DNA of 7,148 bases from Candidatus Aenigmatarchaeota archaeon. Lineage in GTDB: Archaea > Aenigmatarchaeota > Aenigmatarchaeia > QMZP01. Location of the stretch: assembly GCA_030672885.1 (NCBI GenBank), contig DAOVFN010000034.1:1-7148 (forward strand), written 5' to 3'. Below, one piece after another: positions 1 through 6,358 of this stretch; position 1 is the first letter of the stretch, and every line of letters begins with the position of its first letter. Made by a program: the position numbers and the translations under genes. The notes below the pieces were generated by a model, which was not told the DNA's origin, ran no database searches, and saw only the letters and a program-made list of their open reading frames with translations.

Positions 1-66
1 TATGACGATCAGAATTGCCCATCCGTATGTCATCAGATATTCCATTGCTGATTGTGCTTTTTTCAT
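1..66 (-). CDS. Type IV pilin-like protein, N-terminal 22 codons only (runs off the left edge)
   Basis: This gene is too short in the window to show as a full ORF. Reading down from the ATG at 66-64 on the minus strand gives MKKA followed by QSAMEYLMTYGWAILIV and one more residue before the edge. That is a textbook archaeal class III signal peptide: a short basic stretch, a cleavage point before Q, glutamate at mature position +5, then the hydrophobic helix that packs in the pilus core. Prepilin peptidase would cut before Q. The type differs from the neighbouring pilin at 1238-1669, which has the KGVSP start and no E at +5. A GTGAT motif just upstream of the ATG could pair with the 16S 3' end, and a TATA box lies at about 95-104, so the gene probably has its own promoter within the same-strand pilus cluster. 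The C-terminal part and the exact pilin family cannot be seen. Confidence is high that it is a pilin-like start and nil about its substrate or function. Confidence 0.85.
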   Translation of the reverse strand, partial: MKKAQSAMEYLMTYGWAILIVI

Positions 67-92
67 GGACATCACTTAACTATTGGGAGAGG

Positions 93-106
93 GGGTATAA
101 ATTTAG
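93..106 (-). promoter_or_regulatory. Archaeal TATA box for the left-edge pilin
   Basis: On the minus strand the sequence reads AAATTTATACC, centred about 33 nt upstream of the ATG at 66. TATA-to-start spacing in archaea is about 25 nt, so the transcript would have a short leader of under 10 nt. It sits between the stop of the upstream platform gene (115) and the pilin start, suggesting separate expression of the pilin. Confidence 0.5.
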
Positions 107-114
107 TCAGCCTG

Positions 115-1071
115 CTATGGGGTGGGTATCATGGAACCGAACATCACTGTTACCGCGACCCTTGCTATGAGGAATATGCTCAATGCAGCCACACTCATGA
201 GCGGTATGTACTTTATCCCGCCTCTCTCGTTTCCGGAATCTATTATGCCTATTATGAGACCGCCAAACACTGTCGTTATCAGGATTGCCACGATGGAGAA
301 AATGAAGATAAATCCATCATCAATCTGCATCTCGCCGAAACTCATCATGGGAAGCCTGCTCTGATACTCTGGGGGAACCTGTGCCATCGAACCAAGGCTG
401 CCTATGGTCGTGACAAGATAGGATGAAAGGGCATACATCACAGGAGCGCCGACACACCCGGCAAAGCCTATGAATATCCCGTACATGAGTATGTTGGCCT
501 TGACCTCTTTATTGATGGACTCCCGTCTTCGTACGTCTATGGCGGTTTCCTCGAACAGTGAAACCAGCTGCCCCCCTGCCTTTATGCCCTTCACGACAAG
601 GTCCATGGTAGTCTTCAGGACATCGGATTTTATGCTCTTGGGTATCTCTACCAGGCTCTCCTGGAGGCTCCTGCCTGTCATCATCTCCTTGCCCGCCCGC
701 TTGATTGCATCAGAGAGCGGCCCGAACTCCTTTCTGGCAGAGAGCAGCATGGCCCTGCTTGGAATGAATCCTGATTTTATATTGGCTGCCATGAGCTGGA
801 AGGCATCCGGCAGGATGTGCTCCACGAACTTGCTCCTATTGTCCACAGCCAGTATGAGGAGGCCGTGGAGCATGCTGAAGGTTGCTATGAAAGTGACAAC
901 AAACGCTATTGCAAAGTACTGGAGGAAGACGCCTCCGGCAATGACTGCAAAGGCCACGCTTATTATGAATGTCCTGTTTACAAAGCTTTCCGGGCCATTC
1001 TTGCTTCCGGAATATATGAGCAGGTTCTCTATACCCCTGATATATGCCCGGGGCATGAGCTTGTAAATCAT
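115..1071 (-). CDS. Type II/IV secretion F-domain (TadC/FlaJ-like) pilus platform protein
   Basis: A 318-residue polytopic membrane protein, likely an inner platform component of a type IV pilus-like machine. Such proteins couple the cytoplasmic ATPase to pilin insertion. I see about five hydrophobic helices (residues roughly 34-53, 55-76, 194-222, 252-277 and 287-312) with a long cytoplasmic helical stretch at about 83-190 between the second and third. That stretch begins VEHILPDAFQLMAANIKSG, the typical T2SSF opening (LP.AL.....I.SG), and continues with KAGGQLVSLFEETA, the second conserved G-containing motif. The start at 1071 is the most upstream possible because an in-frame TAA precedes it by two codons; M6 (1056) is an alternative. 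No clear Shine-Dalgarno is visible for either, which fits a leaderless transcript. It lies 166 nt downstream of the pilin gene and 48 nt upstream of a second pilin, so it may serve either one. Naming it archaellum FlaJ would overreach because no archaellum genes are in view. Confidence 0.85.
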   Translation of the reverse strand: MIYKLMPRAYIRGIENLLIYSGSKNGPESFVNRTFIISVAFAVIAGGVFLQYFAIAFVVTFIATFSMLHGLLILAVDNRSKFVEHILPDAFQLMAANIKSGFIPSRAMLLSARKEFGPLSDAIKRAGKEMMTGRSLQESLVEIPKSIKSDVLKTTMDLVVKGIKAGGQLVSLFEETAIDVRRRESINKEVKANILMYGIFIGFAGCVGAPVMYALSSYLVTTIGSLGSMAQVPPEYQSRLPMMSFGEMQIDDGFIFIFSIVAILITTVFGGLIIGIIDSGNERGGIKYIPLMSVAALSIFLIARVAVTVMFGSMIPTP

Positions 1072-1086
1072 ATGTTATACTTGGTT

Positions 1087-1103
1087 CCGGAAGTAAATAA
1101 GCA
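1087..1103 (-). promoter_or_regulatory. Possible weak TATA element for the third platform gene
   Basis: The minus strand reads ATGCTTATTTACTT here, 20-30 nt upstream of the ATG at 1071. This AT-rich match is imperfect but is placed where a leaderless archaeal transcript would need it. It lies in a 166-nt spacer (1072-1237) in which I found no gene. The pyrimidine-rich stretches after the pilin stop (about 1180-1220, minus-strand TTCTTTCTGTTT) could end the pilin transcript. Confidence 0.3.
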
Positions 1104-1237
1104 TTTATCAGCTCATGATGGTTCCCTGCAGGATTTCAATCGCTTCTGCTTATCAATTCGCCATTTGCTTAAAGGCAGGTCAAACAGAAAGAATATTTCA
1201 CATTCCGATTAAGAGAGATTTCCATAAAGAATATGCG

Positions 1238-1669
1238 TCAGAGGCCGCTTATGAATGACTTCCCGACAAAGTCCTGGGCAGCCTTGCATTCATTGCTCTG
1301 TATGTTTGCCTCTGTAAGGTTGCCGGACACGCCACTGATTGAGAAGGTCTCAAGCTCGCCGGCATCTGCCTCAAAGGTCCCTGAGGGTTTGGTAACAGAG
1401 CCATCGTCAAACTTCAGGATAACGTCAAAGGTCAGGTCCACGTCTCCCATGTTGTCAACATAAAGATCAAGCGTGTCGGTACCAGAGTCATATGTGGCCC
1501 CGCGGATTATCATGTCAGCGCCCAGGCAGTAATCTATCTGCCTGGTCTGCCTCTCTGTGAACTGGGTTGCCCAGTTGGCCAGAAACCCTGCTATGATGAG
1601 AGTGAATGCTATGAGTGTTATGACAGCAACAAGCGGTGACACTCCCTTCAACATCCTTTGATCTGACAT
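1238..1669 (-). CDS. Archaeal type IV pilin (KGVSP-type N-terminus)
   Basis: A 143-residue secreted pilin subunit. Its N-terminus, MSDQRMLKG then VSPLVAVITLIAFTLIIAG, is the archaeal class III signal peptide of the type IV pilin N-terminal family. Cleavage is expected after G9, leaving V as first mature residue and a hydrophobic helix of about 25 residues. After the helix (to about residue 36) the protein is polar with alternating beta-type stretches, for example TLDLYVDNMGDVDLTFDVILKF at residues 66-87, consistent with the beta-rich head domain seen in this family. Two cysteines, C48 and C128, could form a disulfide outside the membrane. The gene has a strong TATA box at 1693-1703 just upstream and is probably leaderless, so it can be made in excess of the platform proteins, as a structural subunit needs to be. 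It sits between platform genes on the same strand. Whether the fibre works in adhesion, DNA uptake or contact with other cells is not visible. Confidence 0.85.
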   Translation of the reverse strand: MSDQRMLKGVSPLVAVITLIAFTLIIAGFLANWATQFTERQTRQIDYCLGADMIIRGATYDSGTDTLDLYVDNMGDVDLTFDVILKFDDGSVTKPSGTFEADAGELETFSISGVSGNLTEANIQSNECKAAQDFVGKSFISGL

Positions 1670-1690
1670 GGTAATTAATATTATGATGAG

Positions 1691-1706
1691 CCTCTATATA
1701 AGTTTT
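1691..1706 (-). promoter_or_regulatory. Strong archaeal TATA box for the pilin
   Basis: Minus-strand AAAACTTATATAGAGG is a near-ideal archaeal TATA box. Its centre is about 29 nt upstream of the pilin ATG at 1669, so the transcript should start at or within a few nt of the start codon. It is the best promoter match in the pilus cluster and lies within the 47-nt gap after the upstream platform gene. Confidence 0.7.
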
Positions 1707-1716
1707 TGAACCGTCC

Positions 1717-2565
1717 CTAGAAAATCCTTATCTGGGGCAGCTGGGTGGCCAGGGTGAATATCATGTATCCTATAAAAACCAGGATGACTGAATGCTTCAG
1801 TCCCGCTGGAATGGAACCCTCTGCCATCTTGCCTGTGGCCAGGCCGGCAAAGAATCCCTGTATGATTATGAACATGGTAAATATCTGGGAATACTCCCCC
1901 GGACTGAGGGGAGTGGCGTCAGAGAAAGCAACACCCGACAGCCTGTCAGGCGCAAGCACAGGAAGGATGAAGACCTGTATCACGACCATGATGAATATGA
2001 ATATGAAGAATATCATATAGGATGTAACCACCTGGGAATATACAGAGGCGCTGCGCTCGGCATTGAGCTTGTTTATGGTTGTCATGGACTTCCTGACAGA
2101 ATTGAGGGTGTCTGATACCTTTCCGCCAATCTTGTAGGTCTCTATTATGGTGCTGACGGCCCTGTGTATGTCCCGGGAACGCGTTTCCTTGGCAAAGTTT
2201 CCCAGGGCCTTCCTGAAGGGCACCCCCCAGTTGACCTGGGCAACCATGTTATTGATATGCTTTGAGAGCGAGAGGTAGTCCCTCTTGGAGCAGTGCTCAA
2301 GAGCCATTGGAAGCGTCATGCCGGAATCAATGGAATCGCTCAGGTCCATTATAAAGGATATGAACTGGTTCTCCATCTCTTTTTTTGTCCTGTAGCGCGC
2401 GTAAAGTGACATGACCGGGGGGAGGACGATAAGGAGGCCGCCCATCATATTGAATATGGGCACGGCAAATGGCAGGATTTCGGCAACCACAAAACTGGAC
2501 AGCGCTATCACTATAACGCCACCCACGACAGACAGTATCTCGAAACCGTATTTCATTCTAGACAC
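1717..2565 (-). CDS. Type II/IV secretion F-domain (TadC/FlaJ-like) pilus platform protein
   Basis: A 282-residue polytopic membrane protein of the T2SSF type. Hydrophobic helices lie at about 9-30, 35-56, 182-204, 225-244 and 259-274; the cytoplasmic helical region between the second and third (about 60-180) holds ENQFISFIMDLSDSIDSGM and YKIGGKVSDTL, the two conserved T2SSF motifs. It overlaps the preceding platform gene by 8 nt (the GTG start at 2565 lies inside the upstream end, whose TAG is at 2560-2558), so the two are almost certainly co-transcribed and translationally coupled. They probably form a heteromeric TadB/TadC-like pair. An ATG at 2556, directly after the upstream stop and preceded by a GGGTG motif, is an equally good start and would remove three residues. 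The partner ATPase is not in the window. Confidence 0.87.
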   Translation of the reverse strand: MSRMKYGFEILSVVGGVIVIALSSFVVAEILPFAVPIFNMMGGLLIVLPPVMSLYARYRTKKEMENQFISFIMDLSDSIDSGMTLPMALEHCSKRDYLSLSKHINNMVAQVNWGVPFRKALGNFAKETRSRDIHRAVSTIIETYKIGGKVSDTLNSVRKSMTTINKLNAERSASVYSQVVTSYMIFFIFIFIMVVIQVFILPVLAPDRLSGVAFSDATPLSPGEYSQIFTMFIIIQGFFAGLATGKMAEGSIPAGLKHSVILVFIGYMIFTLATQLPQIRIF

Positions 2566-3454
2566 CCATAGGTCTTCTGCTCTTTACGAGACCGATGAGC
2601 ATGAACTGGAACATTACGAGGAACGCCAGTATGCCCATCAGCAGGTACTGGACATCGATGCCGATGCCTACAAAGGATGATATGACGAGGATGAATGTGA
2701 TTCCCAGGGTGGGAAATATCACGCAGAATACCATGTACATCAGGGACAGGGGATTGAGTTGGGCGCCGTATTTCTTGATTGCGATCCTCTGCTCTTCGGA
2801 GAGATTGTCCACTATCTGCTTTATGGTCTGGCCTATGTCAGCCCCGGACTTGAGGGCATTGACCATCTGCCACATCACCCTCCTGAAGTACAGGGATGGA
2901 TTGTCCCTGGCAAGCATCTCAAGGGCTGCAATCTCTGATTTTCCAGTATTAATCTCATTCACGGCCCGCTTGAATTCCTGAGAAAGCATGCCATAGTTGC
3001 TCTGTGCTATGGACACCAGGGCATTATAGAGGGGAACGCCTGACCTTACCTCAATCAAAATGTGGTGAAGGGCATAGGGCAGGAAATGTTCGAGCTTGCT
3101 GACCTTCTTTGTCACAGAGAGTTTGGGGTACATGGCCAGGTAGATAAGGGCTACAAAACCTATCACAAAACCCACAAGAAAGGATACGCCCACAGCCTTG
3201 GCGACCTCCACTTTGGCTGCCAGGGTAAGCAGTGACAGCGGCCCAAAGAGCACAGAGAAATAGAATGCTGCCGTGAAGAAGGCCATTGCCATCCATTCCC
3301 TGGCATCGAAATCGAACCCGGACTGCTCCAGGTCGAAGTCCAGACTGGGGAACATATGGGAGAGGCTCTCTCCGATTCCCAGGAACCTCCTGGACATGCG
3401 CCTGACCTTGGAGAGCGGAAGGGGCAGAAGCGGGATTCTCTTCTTCTTGAGCAT
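2558..3454 (-). CDS. Type II/IV secretion F-domain (TadB/FlaJ-like) pilus platform protein, first gene of the cluster
   Basis: A 298-residue platform-type membrane protein. It opens with a basic cytoplasmic segment rich in K, R and P (residues 1-25) and an amphipathic stretch, then helices at about 53-77 and 87-108. The T2SSF domain at about 118-230 begins LEHFLPYALHHILIEVRSGV and contains ALKSGADIGQTIKQI. Two further helices follow at about 236-262 and 268-290. The architecture (two helices, cytoplasmic helical bundle, then more helices) is that of half-sized TadB/TadC proteins rather than full-length PilC, which has two F domains; the next gene would supply the second half. The ATG at 3454 has a TATA box 20-30 nt upstream and no Shine-Dalgarno, so the mRNA is probably leaderless. 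It leads the minus-strand cluster and is divergent from the propeller genes. Confidence 0.87.
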   Translation of the reverse strand: MLKKKRIPLLPLPLSKVRRMSRRFLGIGESLSHMFPSLDFDLEQSGFDFDAREWMAMAFFTAAFYFSVLFGPLSLLTLAAKVEVAKAVGVSFLVGFVIGFVALIYLAMYPKLSVTKKVSKLEHFLPYALHHILIEVRSGVPLYNALVSIAQSNYGMLSQEFKRAVNEINTGKSEIAALEMLARDNPSLYFRRVMWQMVNALKSGADIGQTIKQIVDNLSEEQRIAIKKYGAQLNPLSLMYMVFCVIFPTLGITFILVISSFVGIGIDVQYLLMGILAFLVMFQFMLIGLVKSRRPMGV

Positions 3455-3469
3455 GTTAAATAATTGGTT

Positions 3470-3488
3470 ACTGGTATAATAAAATTAG
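3470..3488 (-). promoter_or_regulatory. Archaeal TATA box for the pilus platform genes
   Basis: Minus-strand TAATTTTATTATACC is centred about 25 nt upstream of the ATG at 3454. This predicts transcription starting at the start codon itself. It forms one half of a divergent promoter region whose other half drives the propeller gene at 3623. Confidence 0.6.
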
Positions 3489-3525
3489 GCAGAATTGATC
3501 AATGCTCAAGGCATATCTTCTAGGA

Positions 3526-3557
3526 TTGCTTGTGAACTACCCCCTACAAGCAAGGGG
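3526..3557. repeat. Compact hairpin/pseudoknot element resembling an IS200/IS605 end
   Basis: TTGCTTGT (3526-3533) is a perfect 8-nt inverted repeat of ACAAGCAA (3546-3553), enclosing a loop GAACTACCCCCT. The CCCC of that loop can pair with GGGG at 3554-3557, so the whole folds as an H-type pseudoknot or as two alternative hairpins. The pattern GTGAACTACCCC...GGGGCTTCTC (3532-3563) is, from memory, the style of conserved end sequence next to tnpB genes of IS200/IS605-family elements. No tnpA or tnpB remnant is present, so at most it is a solo end or a domesticated element. It lies between the two divergent promoters and outside both predicted transcripts, so it could also be a protein-binding palindrome. 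Confidence 0.45.
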
Positions 3558-3575
3558 CTTCTCGCTCCATTACTT

Positions 3576-3590
3576 TGCTTATAAATCATT
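3576..3590 (+). promoter_or_regulatory. Archaeal TATA box for the first propeller gene
   Basis: TGCTTATAAATCATT is a good TATA box. A start about 25 nt downstream (near 3608) would give a leader of about 15 nt holding the ribosome binding site before the ATG at 3623. This argues against any start upstream of 3600. Confidence 0.6.
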
Positions 3591-3609
3591 TTTGCAACCA
3601 TAAAAAGTC

Positions 3610-3617
3610 GGTGAGGT
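3610..3617 (+). promoter_or_regulatory. Ribosome binding site that fixes the start of the first propeller gene
   Basis: GGTGAGGT lies 5 nt before the ATG at 3623 and contains both GGTGA and GAGGT, each complementary to the archaeal 16S 3' end. It supports 3623 over the TTG at 3575, which is inside the TATA box. The paralogue's N-terminus also aligns from this methionine. Confidence 0.6.
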
Positions 3618-3622
3618 ATTGC

Positions 3623-4957
3623 ATGAAAAAATACTTTCTGGAAGACCGGGAATATGATGATGTCAAGGTAAGCATAGGCCTTGATGAGAAAACCTCCAGG
3701 GAACTGGAAATCATATCATCGGTTGCTATCGTAAGGGAAAGTAAAACCAGTGTCGCGTGGGGCATCGGAGTGGGAGGCAGTGTGGACTCGAGCCCGCTTT
3801 TCCACAAGGACAAGGTCTATTTTGGCTCATGCGACAAGAATGTTTATGCTGTTTACATAAAGAATGGCAGGCTTGCATGGAAATTCGGCACAGGAAAGCC
3901 TGTATTCTATCTCGGATGCATGCATGAGGGCCGCCTTTATTTCGGCTCCATTGACGGAAAGCTCTACTGCCTTGATGCCGATACAGGAGAAGAGGTATGG
4001 AGCCTGGATATAAATTCCTCCATAGCTACGGGGCCTAACATTCACGACAGAATTCTCTATTTCGGTGCAAGAGATGGGAACCTCTATGCTGTCTCTTTGC
4101 AAGGCAAGGTTTTGTGGAAGTTCCCGACCAATGGGCCAGTGGTTTCCTTTCCAACCATATATAAGGAAAGAATATATTTCGGTTCGTGGGATTACAACCT
4201 TTATTGCCTGGACGCTAAAACAGGTAAGCTTATATGGAAATTTGCAACAGGGGAAAAGATAAACTGCACCCCGACTGCGTATGATGATATAATATGCTTT
4301 AGTTCATTTGATTGCAATGTTTACGCACTTTCTGCCACAAGCGGTAATCTTTTATGGAAGAGGAAGCTCGAATCAACGCCATCCACAGCATTAGCTCCTT
4401 ATTCTGTCTCCAATGGTGTTATTTTTTTCGGTGCGAGGGATAGTAATCTTTATGCCATCGAAATCAGGACAGGAAGATTGAAGTGGAGATTCGCTACCGA
4501 TGACATTGTAAGCGGTTCTCCCTGCATACATAATGGAAGAGTCTTCTTTGGTTCGTGCGACAACAATGTTTATGCGGTATCAGAGGATTCAGGTAAGTTG
4601 CTCTGGAAATTCGCAACCGGCGGATTGATAGATTCTGCCCTGAGGTTACAGAACAGAGTAATTTATGTTGGTTCCTGGGACTGCAATCTCTATGCAATAA
4701 GCACAGAAGGGAAACTCGTCTGGAAATTCCATACCAGCCTGAGCTACCCCGCTGTGGTAGAAGACCAAGAGGTTTTGCATTCAGCTCCCAAGTTTGAGGT
4801 CATGATACAGGAAGAAATAAAGAAGGAAGAGAAATACCAAGGCAAACAGTCCCTGGGGGATTACGGAGCCATTTCAGGACTGTACATGAATGTATCGCAG
4901 TACAGCCTCGATCTCGGCCCCTACACAAGGAAGGACAAGAAGAGAGGATATATGTAG
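3623..4957 (+). CDS. PQQ-like beta-propeller repeat protein A with conserved C-terminal tail
   Basis: A 444-residue protein built of eight repeats of about 40 residues, each of the form (V/L/I)YFGS.D.N(V/L)YA......G.L.WKF.TG, centred near residues 65-89, 105-128, 145-167, 184-207, 225-247, 267-290, 307-330 and 347-369. This is the PQQ-like (BamB/quinoprotein type) propeller repeat, so an eight-bladed propeller is expected. There is no signal peptide or membrane helix and ten cysteines are present, so it is probably cytoplasmic and not a periplasmic quinoprotein dehydrogenase; cofactor binding cannot be inferred. An N-terminal segment of about 35 residues (LDEKTSRELEIIS) and a C-terminal tail (KYQGKQSLGDYGAISG onward, residues 404-444) flank the propeller and recur in the downstream paralogue. 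The start is M at 3623, supported by the ribosome binding site and by alignment. It is likely a scaffold or sensor; the partner is unknown. Confidence 0.85.
   Translation: MKKYFLEDREYDDVKVSIGLDEKTSRELEIISSVAIVRESKTSVAWGIGVGGSVDSSPLFHKDKVYFGSCDKNVYAVYIKNGRLAWKFGTGKPVFYLGCMHEGRLYFGSIDGKLYCLDADTGEEVWSLDINSSIATGPNIHDRILYFGARDGNLYAVSLQGKVLWKFPTNGPVVSFPTIYKERIYFGSWDYNLYCLDAKTGKLIWKFATGEKINCTPTAYDDIICFSSFDCNVYALSATSGNLLWKRKLESTPSTALAPYSVSNGVIFFGARDSNLYAIEIRTGRLKWRFATDDIVSGSPCIHNGRVFFGSCDNNVYAVSEDSGKLLWKFATGGLIDSALRLQNRVIYVGSWDCNLYAISTEGKLVWKFHTSLSYPAVVEDQEVLHSAPKFEVMIQEEIKKEEKYQGKQSLGDYGAISGLYMNVSQYSLDLGPYTRKDKKRGYM
4656..4753 (+). repeat. Near-identical block shared with 6039-6136
   Basis: The last propeller blade of gene A (98 nt) matches the equivalent part of gene B with about four differences, far fewer than in the surrounding blades. 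It has the same reading frame at an offset of 1383 nt. A shorter near-identical stretch of 40 nt with two differences occurs at 4101-4140 and 5490-5529. Confidence 0.8.
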
Positions 4958-4972
4958 CTACCGCTAACCAAT
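4829..4972 (+). repeat. Near-identical 3' end and flank shared with 6215-6358
   Basis: This 144-nt block encodes the C-terminal tail, the stop codon and 15 nt beyond it (CTACCGCTAACCAAT). Compared with the copy at offset 1386 it differs at only three positions (4915, 4921 and 4942), all silent. The identity stops abruptly at both ends. It continues past the stop codon, which protein-level selection alone does not explain. Confidence 0.9.
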
Positions 4973-4986
4973 ATTATAAATTTTTT
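4969..4986 (+). promoter_or_regulatory. TATA box for the second propeller gene, followed by a T-run
   Basis: AATATTATAAATTTTTTC lies about 35 nt upstream of the ATG at 5012, giving a predicted leader of about 10 nt. The TTTTTT at 4981-4986 could also serve as an oligo-T terminator for the first propeller gene. The 54-nt gap therefore appears to separate two transcription units rather than join one operon. Confidence 0.5.
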
Positions 4987-5011
4987 CAGAATTATTCAAG
5001 AAGGGGATGAT

Positions 5012-6343
5012 ATGGCCGACTACTTCCTCCCGGAGATGGATTACCAGGATGTTGAAGTAAAGGCAGTGCTTGATGAAAAGACCTCCAAGGAGCTGGAGAT
5101 TATATCATTTTTCGGGTCTCTGAAAGAGACAGCCATCAATCCGCTTTGGGGTCTCAAGGTCGGAGGGAGTGTGCTGACAAAACCGCTTTTTCATGGGGGA
5201 AGGGTTATATTTGGTTCATGTGACAAGAATGTCTATGCTGTTGACGAAGAAACAGGGAGATTGGTGTGGAGGTTCATGACAGGTGCCCCAGTCACCTACC
5301 TTGGATGTGTTTATGAAGGCAAGGTATATTTCGGGTCTTTTGATGGAAATCTGTACTGTATTGATGCCGATAGCAGGAAAGAGGTCTGGAAATTAGGGAT
5401 AAACTCTTCCATTGCTACCGGGCCAGAGATTCTTAATAGCATCCTTTACTTTGGTGCGAAAGACGGCAACCTTTACTCAGTTTCTAAGGAAGGCAAGGTT
5501 TTGTGGAAGTTCCCGACCAACGGGCCGGTGGCTCATCCCCCATCGAAATACAATGGAAGGTTGTACTTTGGATCATGGGACTTTAATGTGTACTGCCTGG
5601 ATGCAGAAACAGGCAAAATGATTTGGAAATTTCCAACAGGAGAGAAAGTAAACTCAGGAATGGTCATTCACGAAGGAATCCTTGTTTTTGGTTCCTTTGA
5701 TAGAAATGTCTATGCACTTTCAGCTGATACAGGGAGACTCATCTGGAAACGTGGATTTGATAACATAATGGGAAATGCATACTATCCCGTCTCAAGGGGT
5801 GTCATATTCATGGGCTCTAGAAACTGTAATTACTATGCCATTAAGATAAAGTCAGGCAGGGTGAAATGGAGTTTTGCAGGCAAAGGGCTGATGACTGGCT
5901 CCGGATGCGTACATAATGGTGTTGTCTATATTGGTTCTTCAGACCACAACGTATATGCTCTATCAGAAGAGACAGGAAAACCCTTGTGGATATTTGAAAC
6001 AAACGGGGCGGTGAATTCTGCCATCAAGATTCACAACGGAGTAATTTATGCAGGTTCCTGGGACTGCAATCTCTATGCAATAAGCACAGAAGGGGAACTC
6101 GTCTGGAAATTCCATACCAGCCTGAGCTACCCGGCTATGTTTGATGTCCAGGAGGGACATCAGCACGATCCAAGCTTCCAGATTATTATAACAGAGGAGC
6201 CGGCAAAGAAATCTGAGAAATACCAAGGCAAACAGTCCCTGGGGGATTACGGAGCCATTTCAGGACTGTACATGAATGTATCGCAGTACAGCCTCGATCT
6301 TGGCCCTTACACAAGGAAGGACAAGAAAAGAGGATATATGTAG
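5012..6343 (+). CDS. PQQ-like beta-propeller repeat protein B, tandem paralogue of A
   Basis: A 443-residue paralogue of the preceding gene, aligning end to end almost without gaps. It has the same N-terminal segment (LDEKTSKELEIIS), eight YFGS.D.N.YA...W repeats between about residues 65 and 368, and an identical C-terminal tail from KYQGKQSLGD to the terminal GYM. Blades 5-7 (about 225-330) differ most, for example GSRNCNYYAIKIKSGRVKW in blade 6, so these faces may bind different partners in the two copies. No signal peptide or membrane helix is visible. The start at 5012 is supported by GGGGATGAT directly upstream, an acceptable though not ideal ribosome binding site, and by its match to the start chosen for gene A. 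It converges with the 23S rRNA gene. The molecular function is unknown; the repeat family is secure. Confidence 0.85.
   Translation: MADYFLPEMDYQDVEVKAVLDEKTSKELEIISFFGSLKETAINPLWGLKVGGSVLTKPLFHGGRVIFGSCDKNVYAVDEETGRLVWRFMTGAPVTYLGCVYEGKVYFGSFDGNLYCIDADSRKEVWKLGINSSIATGPEILNSILYFGAKDGNLYSVSKEGKVLWKFPTNGPVAHPPSKYNGRLYFGSWDFNVYCLDAETGKMIWKFPTGEKVNSGMVIHEGILVFGSFDRNVYALSADTGRLIWKRGFDNIMGNAYYPVSRGVIFMGSRNCNYYAIKIKSGRVKWSFAGKGLMTGSGCVHNGVVYIGSSDHNVYALSEETGKPLWIFETNGAVNSAIKIHNGVIYAGSWDCNLYAISTEGELVWKFHTSLSYPAMFDVQEGHQHDPSFQIIITEEPAKKSEKYQGKQSLGDYGAISGLYMNVSQYSLDLGPYTRKDKKRGYM
6039..6136 (+). repeat. Near-identical block shared with 4656-4753
   Basis: This is the partner copy of the last-blade block, with about four differences in 98 nt. 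Together with 6215-6358 it makes the 3' part of gene B a patchwork of very similar and clearly diverged stretches relative to gene A; between them lies a diverged linker (6137-6214) with a net 3-nt length change. Confidence 0.8.
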
Positions 6344-6358
6344 CTACCGCTAACCAAT
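6215..6358 (+). repeat. Near-identical 3' end and flank shared with 4829-4972
   Basis: This is the partner copy of the 144-nt block covering the C-terminal tail, the TAG stop and the following 15 nt, with three silent differences. After 6358 the two flanks are unrelated: here AATTAAACC follows and no T-run or promoter is present. Confidence 0.9.

Noticed and set aside
52..1212. Plus-strand open reading frames opposite the third platform gene
   Set aside because: They are mirror frames of a clear membrane protein gene; their translations are rich in H, Y and C or in M and S, as expected for shadow frames.
1072..1237. Small gene in the gap after the pilin, for example an 18-codon minus-strand frame
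   Set aside because: It is very short, lacks a ribosome binding site and shows no recognisable features; the gap is better explained by transcript ending and a promoter.
3541..3557. CRISPR repeat or array
   Set aside because: The palindromic unit occurs once only; there is no regular repeat-spacer pattern anywhere in the window.
3575..3622. Upstream TTG start adding 16 residues to propeller A
   Set aside because: It lies within the TATA box, so it would be outside the mRNA, and the added residues have no counterpart in the paralogue.
4955..4972. TAGCtaccGCTA hairpin after both propeller stop codons as a terminator
   Set aside because: The stem is only 4 bp and is not followed directly by a T-run in the second copy; its presence in both copies is explained by the shared repeat.
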